This document shows, in pieces, positions 34,563-45,966 of a stretch of 64,000 nucleotides of DNA (its first letter is position 1; each line of letters opens with the position of its first letter). The notes under the pieces are model-generated. The model had not been told where the DNA came from. It saw nothing but the letters and a program-made list of their open reading frames with translations, and did not search any database. Source of the DNA: Rana temporaria (lineage: Eukaryota; Chordata; Amphibia; Anura; Ranidae); assembly GCF_905171775.1 (NCBI RefSeq), contig NC_053490.1, forward strand, positions 456,832,562-456,896,561, in the 5' to 3' direction. The position numbers and the translations under genes were made by a program.

Positions 34563-35694
34563 TAGAGGGCCCCTGCCCAGGGGAATACTGTCGTTTAAAC
34601 GCAGGTCCCTGAACCTTCTTCTTAGTTGGCAAGAGAGTACTCTTGCCGTTTGAAATGGTCTGAATGTATTTATCTAGGTCTTCTCCGAAGAGTCGTCCTC
34701 CATGGAAGGGGAACCCTACCAGGAGCTTCTTGCATGGGGGCTCAGCCTCCCAGCTTTTTAACCATAAGAGTCTTCTCATATGGATAAGGGATAACGATAA
34801 ACGTGACGCTTGCTGGATAGAATCCTTGATTGCGTCTACCGTAAAACATATGGCCTTAGGGACATCCGAAAATTTTTCTGCCTGCTGGGCCGGAATAAGT
34901 TTAAGCATCTGCTTAAATTGATCCGATAATGCTTGAGCGACCCCAATCGCAGCCACAGCTGGCTGTACTACTGCCCCTGCAGTAGTGAAGGAGTTCTTAA
35001 GTAGTGCTTCCAAGCGCTTATCAACTGGATCCTTGAACACCTGTATGTTTTCTACAGGGCATGTTAACGATCTGTTAACACATGAGATGGCTGCGTCCAT
35101 TGCAGGAGTAGCCCATCTTTTGGAAAAATTTTCTTCCATAGGATATAGGACAGAGAACCTTTTAGGTGGTAAGAAGATCTTATCTGGCTTGTTCCAATCT
35201 TGGAACAAAATTCCCTCTAATAGAGGATGGATCGGAAACACAGCATTGCTTTGAGGCGCCCTCAGTGAGCCCAAAGCTGAAACCGTCGATACCTGGAGAT
35301 CTGGTACTGGCAAGTTGAATGTCCTATGGACCAAGTCCGACAATCCTTGAATCCACCAGCTCTCCCTCAGGGAGACTGCCCCAGACTCCTCTGTATCCGG
35401 GTCTTCGATCCCTGAACCTACTTGGTCCGTGTCCAAGAGGTCGTCCAATTCCCCTGAGGAAAGGACCTCCTCTTCTGAGGGTCCGCGCTCGGGCGACGGA
35501 GATCTATTCCGCTTACTGCCCCGCATAGCTGCGGATATCATTTTTCCCATGCTTTTCTGCATCTCTTTTAAAGAGGTGAGTAATACCTCCTCCGTGACCA
35601 TCTTAGGGTTGGACTGACCCGCGTCAGCTCCAGCCCCAGATCCCGATGGCCCCAAGGCTCCCTGTAGGGAAAACAGCGGCATACCATGGTACAA
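34429..35694 (-). CDS. DIRS gag-like protein
   Basis: 421-codon open frame, the first gene of the element after the leader, so it is taken as the structural Gag that packages element RNA in the cytoplasm. Seen: Ser/Gly-rich start (GPSGSGAGADAGQS), an Arg/Ser acidic stretch near 58-90 (SKRNRSPSPERGPSEEEV), a mostly helical middle, and a basic Gln/Lys/Pro-rich tail (YRRPPAKANFGF ... KPAKPAPKPTL) suited to binding RNA. No CCHC zinc knuckle is present. Assignment rests on position and composition rather than on a motif. Confidence 0.82.
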   Translation of the reverse strand: MYHGMPLFSLQGALGPSGSGAGADAGQSNPKMVTEEVLLTSLKEMQKSMGKMISAAMRGSKRNRSPSPERGPSEEEVLSSGELDDLLDTDQVGSGIEDPDTEESGAVSLRESWWIQGLSDLVHRTFNLPVPDLQVSTVSALGSLRAPQSNAVFPIHPLLEGILFQDWNKPDKIFLPPKRFSVLYPMEENFSKRWATPAMDAAISCVNRSLTCPVENIQVFKDPVDKRLEALLKNSFTTAGAVVQPAVAAIGVAQALSDQFKQMLKLIPAQQAEKFSDVPKAICFTVDAIKDSIQQASRLSLSLIHMRRLLWLKSWEAEPPCKKLLVGFPFHGGRLFGEDLDKYIQTISNGKSTLLPTKKKVQGPAFKRQYSPGQGPSNAKQYRRPPAKANFGFNSRSQGQAVRGKRQWFRKPAKPAPKPTL

Positions 35695-36849
35695 TACCGA
35701 GGTACACCTGCTACCTATTGGTATTTGGAACTATAAAAGTTAATTGTCCAAACACCTGTTTGGGGGATAAAAAAATGCTTCCTCTCCCCTAGATGACTTT
35801 TTTTTTTTTTTTTTTTTTTTCCGTTTTTGTTTCAAATCCAGGAAAGAAAAAACATTCTGTCCCCCTGAGTAGTATTGCAAAGAAAAACTATGAGATGGAA
35901 AAGAAACAGCCTATTTCTAGGCTTGACAAAACAGTCCTCTGAAGACTGCAATATCCTTTCTGGCCACTGTGTGTCCTCGGCGCCCCGTGCTGCCGCTCTG
36001 GTCTTTCTCCTCAGTTCCAAAGTATTGATGGAACAAACAAGGAAGGGCCGCCCCTTCCTTTAAGCCACTGACCCGCCCTTCCCCCCCAGCAACCTCAAAC
36101 AGGAAATGCCCCTCCCGACAGGGGGAGGGGGGGGGGATTTTGGGAGGAAGGGACCTCTCTGTTCCAGCAAACTGCAGCCTGGAACCATGAGGAGGTCAGC
36201 GTTTTGCCTGCTTGCAGGCTCTGAGGAGGAAGACTGAATGGAGCATCGCCTGGAGGCCTGCAGGTAAGCAAAGCTCTCTGACACACACACATATATTTTT
36301 ATATAACACAGGCCCCACTCAATGCTTTTCCAACACTACAAGGGAGGTCACATCTTATGGGGAATAATACATAGAGAGCCATCCTATCTTTATGATATGT
36401 GACTAGTTTGCCAGATGCAGTGCATAACTTTAGGCATGTCCCCTGTGACCCCCCAGAAAAAAACCTGCTAAGAACCAAGTTCCGCAAGTTTTCCCCTCAC
36501 TTACCTGCTCCATGCCGCAGGACTTTGCCAAGCAAGAGGCCCAATCTTCCCCCATCTCCGTGGGGATGTCTAGACCTTCAGGCCCTGGGTTCCTATGAAG
36601 GATCCACTGTCCTGGGCCCATATAGCACCCTGGCAACAGAAAACTTTAGGTACCCAAAGGTTTCTAAGTTCTGGGCCCAGGGTCCAGCTCTCTAAAAAGA
36701 AAAGCATTATGGGCTATACCCCAAGGGTTTGGGGTCCGGTTACTGACCACTTTAGCGCTGAGGCTTTTTTGGACAGAACCGGTAGCTCACCTAATCCCAA
36801 GGATGCGGAGGCAAGCTAAACCATGACTAACACCTAAGACACTGGCGTA
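35695..36849 (-). other. DIRS 5' leader
   Basis: Non-coding part between the 5' ITR and the gag start. Holds a 24-base T run (35797-35820) and a G run near 36121-36134. The phrase aacctcaaacaggaaatgcc at 36090 also occurs in the ITR region. Confidence 0.6.
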
Positions 36850-36987
36850 AAAACTGAGGTACTCCTCCTATGGGAGGGGGTTATATAGGGAGGGGCATTT
36901 CCTGTTTGAGATTGCCAGTGTCTACACCTGAAGGTACTCCATATAACCCATATAGTAATGAATGCCGCTCTGTGTCCCGTGATGTAC
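36850..36987. repeat. DIRS 5' inverted terminal repeat
   Basis: Exact inverse of 31057-31194 over 138 bp. The outer tip is acgataaagaaa to 36997. Confidence 0.95.
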
Positions 36988-36997
36988 GATAAAGAAA

Positions 36998-37565
36998 CTT
37001 GTATGGCATGCTGCCACAAGCCGTGAAATCAATGTAAAAACCCCTTCCGCCAGGAAGCCGACTCTAATTGCATACTAAAGAAAGCAATGTGTGCTGTGCT
37101 TTCAATAATCAATTACGCTTAATGGTTGAATGAACTATTTTAGTTCTTTCTCCGAGAACCTATTAAAAAATATCTGAATCGCTCTTGATTGCAGCTTTTT
37201 ACATGCCGCATGATTGGTTTGTCCAAGTAAGACCTTTGGGAGGAAAAATCAAAAACTGCATTACATTCTAATCTTCTAATCCAATCTACTGATAATGTGG
37301 TCCTGTGGGAATTTTTCTAGACTAAAAACATTATTATTTGGAATTCTAACACTTGGCTGCAAAAAGGAGGTGGTGGCTGAGCAGGTGGAATAAAACACTG
37401 AACCTCTTTTTTCCGTGCACCGTTTCCAACTGCCTAATCACCTGGTAAAGATATTTGGAGAAAAGCGAGCCAATATGTTCTTATTTTGTCATACACTGGG
37501 AAGACCTGAAAGAAGCTGCTGTTATTACCATCATTTTGGACACACTTTGTGTAGCTGGGCTTGGG
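36998..37565. other. git1 intron 1, repeat-poor
   Basis: No TE or exon is recognised. AT-rich sites such as caattacgcttaatgg at 37110 stand out. Confidence 0.4.
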
Positions 37566-38495
37566 TAGAGGTAGACCGATATATCGGCCGATATTTGGCC
37601 ATTTTTGAAAAATCTGCATCGGCCGATAATCATCAAAATTAGGCCGATATTTTACACTGACCATCGTTCCTCCTCCCTTCTCCACACTCAGCGGCTCTGG
37701 CAGCATCAAGCGCTGTGCTGAGTGTGAAACTCACAAGTAATAGAGAGGAGAGAGAGAGGAGCGGTCAGCTCGATGTCGGGGGTGGGCGGGACCCAGTAGC
37801 TATATTACACCAGTCAATGGGATGTTATCTGGGCGAGCCACTACGTGTATGGCCCGCCCCCTTTCCAAAGCAGCCCAATCATTGGCTGGTGTAATTTAGC
37901 TGCTGGGTCTCGCCCACCCCCCAACATCGAGCCGACAGCTGCTCTCTCTCCCCTCCCTGTTAGTTTCACACAGTTACACTCGGCTTAGTGTGAAACCTGC
38001 CAGTGCCATGGCAAATCTGTGCCAATCAGTTTCATCTATCAATGCCACCAGCCAGTGCCTGTCAGTGCCACCAGCCACCGCCAGTCAGTGCCACCGCCAA
38101 TCAGCGCCACCCACAAGTGCCAACCAGTGCCACCCGCCACTGCCAGCCAGTGCCAATGCCAATCAGTGCCACCTGCCAGTGCCAACCAGTTCCAATTACC
38201 AGTGCCATCTGTCCCAAACTAGTGGCACCTGCCAGTGCCAAACCGGTGCCACCTGCCAGTGCCAACCGGTGCCACCTGCCATCTGTCATTTCCAAACCAG
38301 TGCCACCTGCCAGTGCCATCTGTACTGAGGACACCAAGTGTGTGCTAGAGTGACAGGAGTAAGCAGGAAGGAGTGGAGTGGGTGAGTTTTTTTTTTTTTT
38401 TTAATCGGGCCTAAAATATCGGCCACAAATATAGGCTGCCCCAATTTCTAAATATCGGCATCTGCAAGAAAAAAAAACATATCGGTCTACCGCTA
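37566..38495. mobile_element. hAT-like MITE, TAGAGGTAGACCGATATATCGG termini
   Basis: Left tagaggtagaccgatata and right atcggtctaccgcta are inverted. Interior: a hairpin with arms of about 85 bp (37724-37810 and 37882-37970) and a CAGTGCCACC minisatellite at 38003-38330. No clean 8-bp duplication was found. Confidence 0.75.
38003..38330. repeat. CAGTGCCACC minisatellite
   Basis: Degenerate array of cagtgccacctgccagtgcc-like units. Several frames stay open across it and are not genes. Confidence 0.8.
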
Positions 38496-39092
38496 GGTAT
38501 AATACCATCTTGTGATAATCTTCTGTACCAATTCTTGCACTGTACTGGACATGAAGCCATTCCAGAGACAATATTGAGCAGCCAAATGCCAACACAGGGA
38601 CTGAGGGACCAGTTTTCTGTCTTATCAGCCATAATTGTCCACAGGTGTATTTTTTGGTCCCTTTTAGTCGGTTATAAAATACTATTATTTATTCTGTTTC
38701 TATGAAAAAAAAATTATAATAAATACCGGTAATAATACTCCATGTACATTTTGCCAGAAATCTCATCAACTGTTTACTCTGCCTCTTGTCAGTTATACTG
38801 TTCCCAGCTATGCCTGAGGACTACAAAACACCACCCTTCTAGGTAATAGAGAAAAGGAAAGATGCTCAACAGTCTTGTTCTAGAATGAGAAGGATACCTT
38901 TCCATAGATATAGCACAGTGAGCGAGCGCTGTACTCTGGAACGAGAAGCGCGTTACTGGCAGGGTCACCAGGTAAAAATAAAGAAAGAAAAAAAAGCCCA
39001 AAAAAGTACAAATTTGCAATCACCACATCTAAAAACTGGTAAAGTGCCATATAATTTTTTTAGGGTTTAGAAACAGAAATTGCTGCAGCAAG
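38496..39092. other. git1 intron 1, nothing recognised
   Basis: AT-rich. No exon or TE ends. Confidence 0.45.
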
Positions 39093-39740
39093 TTAACCAC
39101 TTAACCCCCTGACCATATTGCAAGCACTTTTTGCGATTCGGCACTGCGTCGCTTTAACTGACGTCGCTCTTGAAAATTTTTTATATTTTAACTTTTTGCT
39201 ATAATAAATATCCCCCAAATATATAAAAAAAAAAATTTTCCACAGTTTAGGCCGATACGTATTCTTCTAAATATTTTCCACAAAAAAAACACAAAAAAAA
39301 CACAATAAGCGTTTATTGATTGGTTTGCGCAAAAGTTATAGCGTTTACAAAATAGGGGGTATTTTTATGGCATTTTTATTAATATTTTTTTTTTTTTACT
39401 AGTAATGGTGGCGATTAGCGATTTTTTTTCGGTACTGCGACATTATGGCTTCGGACACATTTTTGGGACCATTGGCATTTTTATAGCGATCAGCGCTATA
39501 AAAATGCATTGGATTACTATAAAAATGCCACTGGCAGTGAAGGGGTCGGGGAAGGGGTGCTGTCCGTTTTCATCAGATCGCTCCATAGGACACAGCGGTG
39601 CCCGACAAGCCCCTCCCCACTCAGTTAGAGAGGAGCTTGTCATCCGTCGGCTCAGAGGAGATCTGCGGACTGATCTCCCGCTGAGCCGACGGGAGCAGGC
39701 GGACTCCGTAGCGACGAAGTCCGCCAAGTGTGAATGAGGC
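39093..39740. mobile_element. TTAA MITE (TTAACCACTTG family), right end lost
   Basis: ttaaccacttaaccccctga at left. Shares gcactgcgtcgctttaactg and gttataataaatatcccc-like phrases with 29039-30034. The right part runs into another MITE end (gtgtgaatgaggcctta) instead of AGTGGTTAA. Confidence 0.7.
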
Positions 39741-40443
39741 CTTAGGCCTCGTGCACACTGGACAGTAAAATAACATTATAAAAATGGCAATAGCTTTGCA
39801 GTGAGTCTTTCAACGTTTTTAAACTTTTTTTGCAATATCGTTTATTAGCTTTTTAAGACTAATTTTTTTCCCCCATGGGATCAACGTTAAAAATGCTGCT
39901 GAGCCATGTTTTATTGATGTTTATCAACGTTTAACGTATTTAAGCTTTTTTTTTTGGTCAGAAAAACAGCTCCTGAACTGGTTTCATGTGCTCATTGTTC
40001 GTTTTTGCTCTGATGTTGCTGTAATTCTGCTCTGTTCTGGACACTTCCTGGTTGTCTGTTTCCTGAGGACCACAGTACTGGGAGCTTCTAGTTTCGTTTT
40101 CCAAACCATCACTTCTCTATGGCTCTATACAGCACAGAGGCAGGATAACATGCAAAAACGAAACTGAAACTACAGGTACATTATATGATTGATTTTTATC
40201 TATTTTTAATCGTTTTTAAAAGGAATCAGTTAACTATTATGTCTCTATACCCTGTAAACAGTCATTTGAGCAAAAAAAGAAAAATTTCCTTTACAACTCC
40301 TTTAAGATAACAGCACATAAATGTCCAAAAACTTCCATGTGTGGACACAGGATAACAGAGGGGAGTTTATTGGCTGTTAAAAAAAACGTCCAAACTCCCA
40401 AAAATGCCCGTTTATGAGCTGCAGTGTGCATGGAGCTTTAGCC
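39741..40443. mobile_element. Harbinger-like MITE, AGGCCTCGTGCACACTGG termini
   Basis: taggcctcgtgcacactgga at left and gcagtgtgcatggagcttta at right. A part related to the MITE at 15682-16149 (inverse orientation) occupies about 39960-40310. Confidence 0.6.
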
Positions 40444-41366
40444 TCGTGCCCAGAGATTTGCAGGTTTTGTGCCCTATTTTACCTTTTATGTGGTTGGAGG
40501 ATGCCTGTGTGTCCATATCCCCTCTATCCATGCATATGCATGATTGCATTTATGTAACATGGTAATTCAACACTCCTGACAAACTTCAGCCATCACAAAG
40601 AGTCAAAGAAAAGTCACATAATAACCACATACAAAAGGTACAGTTACCGTAATCTGTATGGCTGGATTTTCCATTCATCCCCAATGGTAGCAGATAAGAA
40701 TAGGAAGTAGGAAGGCTTTTCCTTCCTCTACACATGGCATTTATTTGAAAATAATCACATTCCTCAGCCTACTGTGAATAGTCAAAGTGACTCTAAACCC
40801 AAGAAAAATGTAATATATTGCAGTTTACTAGTCCTAAGTGAGATCTTAACATATTTCTTTTGTCAGGCTTATTTTATTTTTATCACAAGTAACATACTTC
40901 CTGCCCTAAGGCGACAGCACTCACTCTGTGCATTGTATCTATGGAGGAGCAGCATTGTCAGCCTAGGGCAGAACTACAGAACACATCCTCATTTTCTTCT
41001 CCATAACATAAGGAGAGGTGTTTTGTAGTCCACAGATTCTTGGAAACAATGCTACCTGATAAACTTGCAGCAGAGGCAGAAAGCACTGAGGCTACATTTA
41101 CACTTCAGCGTTTTGAATCGCAGGCAGATTCGCCACGATTCTGCCCTTGATCTGAAAGCACCAATGTGTGAATGACAAATCGCGGGACTCGCATTTGAGA
41201 AGCCAATCATTTGAATGACACCTAAAATCGTGGTGCGGATCTGCCACGATTGTCGTGTGATAAATCGTGCTGCAATTGCAGCAACACGCATTGCAGGAAG
41301 CATATTGCCCAAAAGAAGTTCAGGAGCTACTTTTAGGCGACATGCTTTCCGAGATTCAGGTGTGTG

Positions 41367-41368
<2 letters not shown>
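40444..41368. other. git1 intron 1, MITE debris
   Basis: Fragment of a prefix-type MITE at about 41089-41340 (gaggctacatttacacttca). Otherwise nothing recognised. Confidence 0.45.
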
Positions 41369-41435
<67 letters not shown>

Positions 41436-41444
41436 TACATATAT

Positions 41445-41480
<36 letters not shown>
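41369..41480. repeat. (AT)n then (AC)n microsatellite
   Basis: About 60 bp of AT, a short mixed part, then about 32 bp of AC. Confidence 0.95.
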
Positions 41481-41482
<2 letters not shown>

Positions 41483-41506
41483 CCTATTATTTCTATTAGA
41501 GACATA

Positions 41507-42115
41507 TAGGGCTAGATTCACATAGATCAGCGGATCTTTAGATCCGCGTGATCTATGTGATTTAAGATCCGCTGCCGCAAGTTTGAGAGGCAAGTGGCTA
41601 ATTCACTAAACACTTACCTCAAAACTTGCGCCGATTTAAATGAGCATGCGCCGTCCCCGAAATTTCCCGGCGTGCATTGCTCCCACTGACGCCGCTAGGA
41701 CGTCAGTGGTTTCGGCGTGAGCGTAACTTGCGACGCGCAGGTTTCTGAATCGGCGTACGCAAACGACGTAAAAAAAAACAAAATCGACGCGGGAACGACG
41801 GCTATACTTAACATTGGCTGCGTCTCATAGAAGCAGGGGTAAGTATACGCCGGGAAAACCGCTACGGAAACGCCGTAACAACACTGCGTCGGGTACATAT
41901 TTTTCAGTGTAAATCAGCGAGAACGCCCCCCGCGGCCATTTTTAAATTGCAGTTAAGATCCGACGGTGTAACACAGTTACACCTGTCCGGTCTTAGGCAT
42001 ATCTATGCGTAACTGATTCTATGAATCAGGCGCATAGATACGACCAAGCCTAAGTAAGAGATACGACGGCGTATCAGGAGATACACCGTCGTATCTCTCT
42101 GTGAATCTAGCCCTA
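41507..42115. mobile_element. MITE with TAGGGCTAGATTCACA termini
   Basis: tagggctagattcacataga at left, ctctgtgaatctagcccta at right, with TA at both edges (mariner-like target). The interior is CpG-rich with inverted phrases around gatacgacggcgtatc. Confidence 0.8.
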
Positions 42116-42300
42116 TGGCTCAGATTGGTCCACATACTCTAGGGTACATTAAAGGAGCTAAAGCCCCTATGTCCCCACAGACGTTTTTGATGCCTCTGTG
42201 GTTTCTCCATGTGCCTTTGTAAGTGCTGTAGGGCTATACTAAGTATAATAATCTTAAAACAACACCGAACATATTGGCAAATAATTATATGCATACCAAC

Positions 42301-43437
42301 TAGGGGTGCAACGGATCAAAAAACTCACGGATCGGATCGATCCTCGGATCAGGAGTCATGGATCGGATCATTTTCGAATCAGCAAAAAAAAAAAAAAAAA
42401 AAAAGACAAATCTTGTTACACCCACCAGAGTTTTAGATTTCACAGTTCTTCTCAACATAAAACGGAGCTTATGTGCTTAAATACAGTGTTTGGAAATCCG
42501 ACGGACTGTTTATTGCCAATGTGACAGAACACCTCTGATTTTCACATTTAAACAGTCCGTCAGATTTACAAATACTGTATTTAAGCGTATAAGCTCTGTT
42601 TTGTGTTGAAATAACTGCATCTCGCAATACTTATATGTGCAGCCAAGTGGAAGTCGCAGCCCCATGTACGAAAGTGGTGTCACCAGTTCCCTACTGTGAC
42701 CTGAACTATCCCAATTATCAGATCCCTTTAGTGTCATTGATCGGCGGGCTGAGTGTCTAGTGAAAATCCCCCCTACGTGCTCAGTCCATACAGATCCCCC
42801 CCGATCGCCTCCTCTCTCTTCTCTGGCAAGCAGCAGGACGCCTGGTGCGGCGGCAGCGGCTCCCCGTGTGGATTCCTCAAGGTGCAGCATGGAGCTCATC
42901 GCTGGGCTGTTGGGAGTCAATGACATATTGAGCTCAAGTGCCCACAAACTTCCGAGGAGCAGCCTGCATCCCCCACGCCGGGTGGACCTCGATGGCCGCC
43001 ACTTCGATAGCTAGGCCGAAGCCGCGGCCTTTCCTATGGATCGGGAGGCCCGTGGATCGCCGTGTGTCCCGACCCGAAGGTGCTGATCTGTACGGATCAG
43101 TTGCACCCCTAGTGACAATACTTGATGTGTTCCCACTGTCATATGGCATTCTTGTGCCACAGTGCCTACACACCGTCACGGTTTTATCCACTAACCTCTT
43201 TCCTTCATCATTATATTTGACATGGAAGCCAAAATGCTCCCATACAGGGGATTTAAATGACGCAGGGCATTCAAGCTCCTCCGTTCGCCATGACCACGCT
43301 GTGTGTGGACTGAACATGCGCAAATTATTATTATTTTTTTTTTTTTTTAGAAAACAATCCTCGGATCACGTGTGTGCGGTTCGGATCAATCTTTTTCGGT
43401 TCGGATCACGGATCAATGACGATCCGTTGCACCCCTA
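42301..43437. mobile_element. chimeric hAT copy 2, 8-bp target duplication ATACCAAC
   Basis: TIRs taggggtgcaacggatc and gatccgttgcaccccta, flanked by ATACCAAC (42293-42300, 43438-43445). A third terminal sequence, cagttgcaccccta, ends at 43111 inside. Between 43112 and 43323 lies a BED-finger exon. The left part has a hairpin (arms about 42457-42511 and 42549-42606) around tccgacggactgttta. Confidence 0.92.
43111..43323 (-). pseudogene. truncated hAT transposase BED zinc finger
   Basis: Minus-strand frame from 43323 encodes the N-terminal BED finger of a hAT (ZBED-type) transposase, which binds the element ends. Visible: SFKSPVWEHFGF with the conserved Trp28 and Phe31, then VCRHCGTRMPY with Cys52 and Cys55, then SGNTSSIVT. 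The two histidines that finish the finger should follow at once, but the frame enters an internal TIR at 43111. No dimerisation or catalytic region exists in the window. Confidence 0.87.
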
Positions 43438-44096
43438 ATACCAACTGCATAAGTGCTGCTGGCACTGGGAGACCTACAGTTTATATGTACCGTGACATAC
43501 TAAAGCAGAGCATTATCCCCCCCCCCCCCATTTTGGCCGCAGGGCAAAATTTCAACATAACGACCCCAAACACACCTCTAAGATGACCACTCTACCTTGC
43601 TAAAGAAGCTGAGGGTAAAGGTGATGGACTGGCCAAGCATGTTTCCAGACCTAAACCCTATTTAGCACCTGTGGGGCATCCTCAAATGGAAGGTGGAGGA
43701 GCGCAAGGTCTCTAACATCCACCAGCTTTGGATGTCATCATGGAGGAGTGGAAGAGGACTCCAGTGGCAACCTGTGAAGCTCTAGTGAACTGTATGCCCA
43801 AGAGGGTTAAGGCAGTGCTGGAAAATAATGGTGGGCACACAAAATATTGACACTGGGCCCAATTTGGACATTTTCACTTAGGGGTGTACTCACTTTTGTT
43901 GTCAGCAGGTTAGACATTAATGGCTGTGTGTTGAGTTATTTTGAGGGGACAGCAAATGTACACTGTTATACAAGCTGTATACTCACTACTTTACATTGTA
44001 GCAAAGTGTAATTTCTTCAGTGTTGTCACATGAAAAGATATAATAAACTATTTACAAAAATGTGAGGGGTGTACTCACTTTTGTGAGATACTGTAT
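43438..44096 (+). mobile_element. Tc1/mariner element, 3' half
   Basis: Decayed transposase sequence (CISAAGTGRPTVYMYRDIL, then NDPKHTSKMTT at about 43560) and the right end aaatgtgaggggtgtactca to gatactgta. The left half is missing. The hAT at 42301 is inserted at its broken edge. Confidence 0.85.
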
Positions 44097-44230
44097 GTTA
44101 TACTATACAGAATATGATACTCAACCTATGGGTCTTGAAGGAGCTATGCAATCCAGCGAAACGCGTCAACCCTTGAAGAATTGAACTACCTGTACACCCC
44201 AAGCTTATTTTTATACAAGTATGATAGGTG
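44097..44230. other. short fragment with GCGAAACGCGTCAAC
   Basis: Carries gggtcttgaaggagctatgc then cgaaacgcgtcaac, resembling the motif at 20110. Confidence 0.35.
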
Positions 44231-44656
44231 TAATGCCCTGTACACACGATCAGGTTCATCCGATGAAAACGGTCTGATGGATTTTTTCATCAGTTATCTG
44301 ATGAAGCTGACTTTCGTCAGTCTTGCCTACACACCATCAGTTAAAAAAAAGGTCGTGTCAGAACGCGGTGATGTAAAACACAACGACGTGTTGAGAAAAA
44401 TTAAGTTCAATGCTTCCGAGCATGCGTCGACTTGATTCTGAGCATGCGTTGATTTTTAACCAATGGATTTCCCCACAGACGATCGTTTTTTTTTCTATCG
44501 TTTTTTTTAACCATCAGATAATTTTAAAACAGGTTCTAAGTTTTTTTTACCGATGGGAAAAAAACTGACGGGGCCCACACACGATCGGTTCGTCTGATGG
44601 AAACGGTCCATTAAAACGTTTTCATCAGACGAACCGATCGTGTGTACGCGGCATTA
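44231..44656. mobile_element. Harbinger-like MITE, AATGCCCTGTACACACGATC termini
   Basis: taatgccctgtacacacgat at left and gatcgtgtgtacgcggcatta at right, inverted, with TAA/TTA edges. The inner part is largely self-complementary around ccgatgaaaacggtc. Confidence 0.82.
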
Positions 44657-45966
44657 GAGGATTATTGCATCATATCATAGCACCATTTATTTTTGGATAG
44701 TTGATATATTGTATATCTTCTTTTATACATTACTCCTTGGAACTTTAAATTGTTATCAATAAAACAATTTTTTAAAATTTCATGGTCTTTGTCTCAAGTC
44801 ATGCCATGCCATTAAAGTCCAGCAATAGTAGGGTACATCCCTGCAACCCCTTTTTTCTTGTTTCATGATATACATAAGTATTTCCATTATTGAACTGGTT
44901 TCTAATTGTTGAACTGGTTTCTAAATGTTTACATCAGGCCACATACAGTATGGCCAACTGGAGCAGACCTGCAGGAAATTTTTATTTTAGCTTGGTTTCA
45001 TCTTTTTTTTACTTTGTATATACCGCATGGGCTTTGGTCTACAAATAAACATTTGGTACATAAAGAATTCCCAGAGCACTGTGGGTTAAAGACAGCAAAG
45101 TAGATCTACTTGCTTTGAGACTTCATGTGTCTTTCTGAAACCTTGGACTAAGCAATCTGATAAGAGACTGCACTAAGAACTACAACAAATTTGGTGAAGA
45201 CTATAGCTCCACCTTTTGTCTGGCTAGAAGAACACATCTAGTATTACGAAAGTAAGGTTTACATACTTTTTTTTTGTTGCTTTAAGTAAGATAGACTAAG
45301 ATAGACAAGATGTACAAAGTCACAACGTACCCCTTAACAGTTCTTGCAAGTTGATATAAAAAGGTTTTACATTCAGCTCTCCAGCTGGAGCCACTTGACA
45401 CAACAAGAACACAAATCCTTCATCTGCCCACTTCAACCTACAGGATGAAGCTAAAAAGATTAATGAATTATGGGAATGAAAACCGCTGATATATACAGCC
45501 AACAATCTGTATGCATCTCATTTCTTCCATCAATCGATACATGGCTGATACTATCCAGGAATGGCTTTAGCTGTACTATATCAACCTTATTTAAAGGGCA
45601 ACTGTACCTTTAGTATAGCTATCCTATAACTGATATCCCCACTCCCTTTAATGCAGCCCACGTAGCTGAGTACCTACCTACCTTTTATCCATTCAAGTAA
45701 AGTTTAGGGTGTGTCCCTGCTCAGCATCGCACCATCTTTCTACTGAACACCCCTCTTACTCTTCCTACTGCATGCCATGATCCCATTAACCATGTCCCAC
45801 GAACGCCATGACCCTATTCATTCTCATATAGAACGCCATAATCCAATATATTACTGGAAGGAAAAACTTGAAGAGAAAATATGGACAGCCGCAAACCTTA
45901 AAAAGGTGGCCTTTACTGGTAAAAGGAAAAAAGGCACTACAAAGCACAGCAAGCAGTGGGGTATAT
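44657..45966. other. git1 intron 1, nothing recognised
   Basis: No exon or TE ends, apart from a possible MITE start ttaaagggcaactgtacc at 45592. Confidence 0.45.

Larger units (their letters stand above)
31010..36997 (-). mobile_element. DIRS-type tyrosine-recombinase retrotransposon
   Basis: Element of about 5,990 bp on the minus strand: 5' ITR (36850-36987), leader, gag (35694-34429), RT/RNase H (34562-32538), tyrosine recombinase (32676-31523), internal complementary region (31245-31360), 3' ITR (31057-31194). DIRS elements copy RNA into circular DNA and integrate by their recombinase without a target duplication. None is seen here. The two 138-bp ITRs are identical in inverse, which implies a young insertion. 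The 24-base T tract at 35797-35820 lies in the leader. It sits in git1 intron 1, in the same direction as git1. Confidence 0.95.

Noticed and set aside
33466..35617. Plus-strand frames of 60-127 codons across the DIRS
   Set aside because: Antisense to gag and RT, which have clear motifs.
37566..38495. Exact 8-bp hAT duplication around this MITE
   Set aside because: Flanks do not match (ggcttggg against ggtataat), so the hAT call is kept weak.
42938..43438. 166-codon plus-strand frame
   Set aside because: Antisense to the hAT BED finger, which has the clear zinc-binding pattern.
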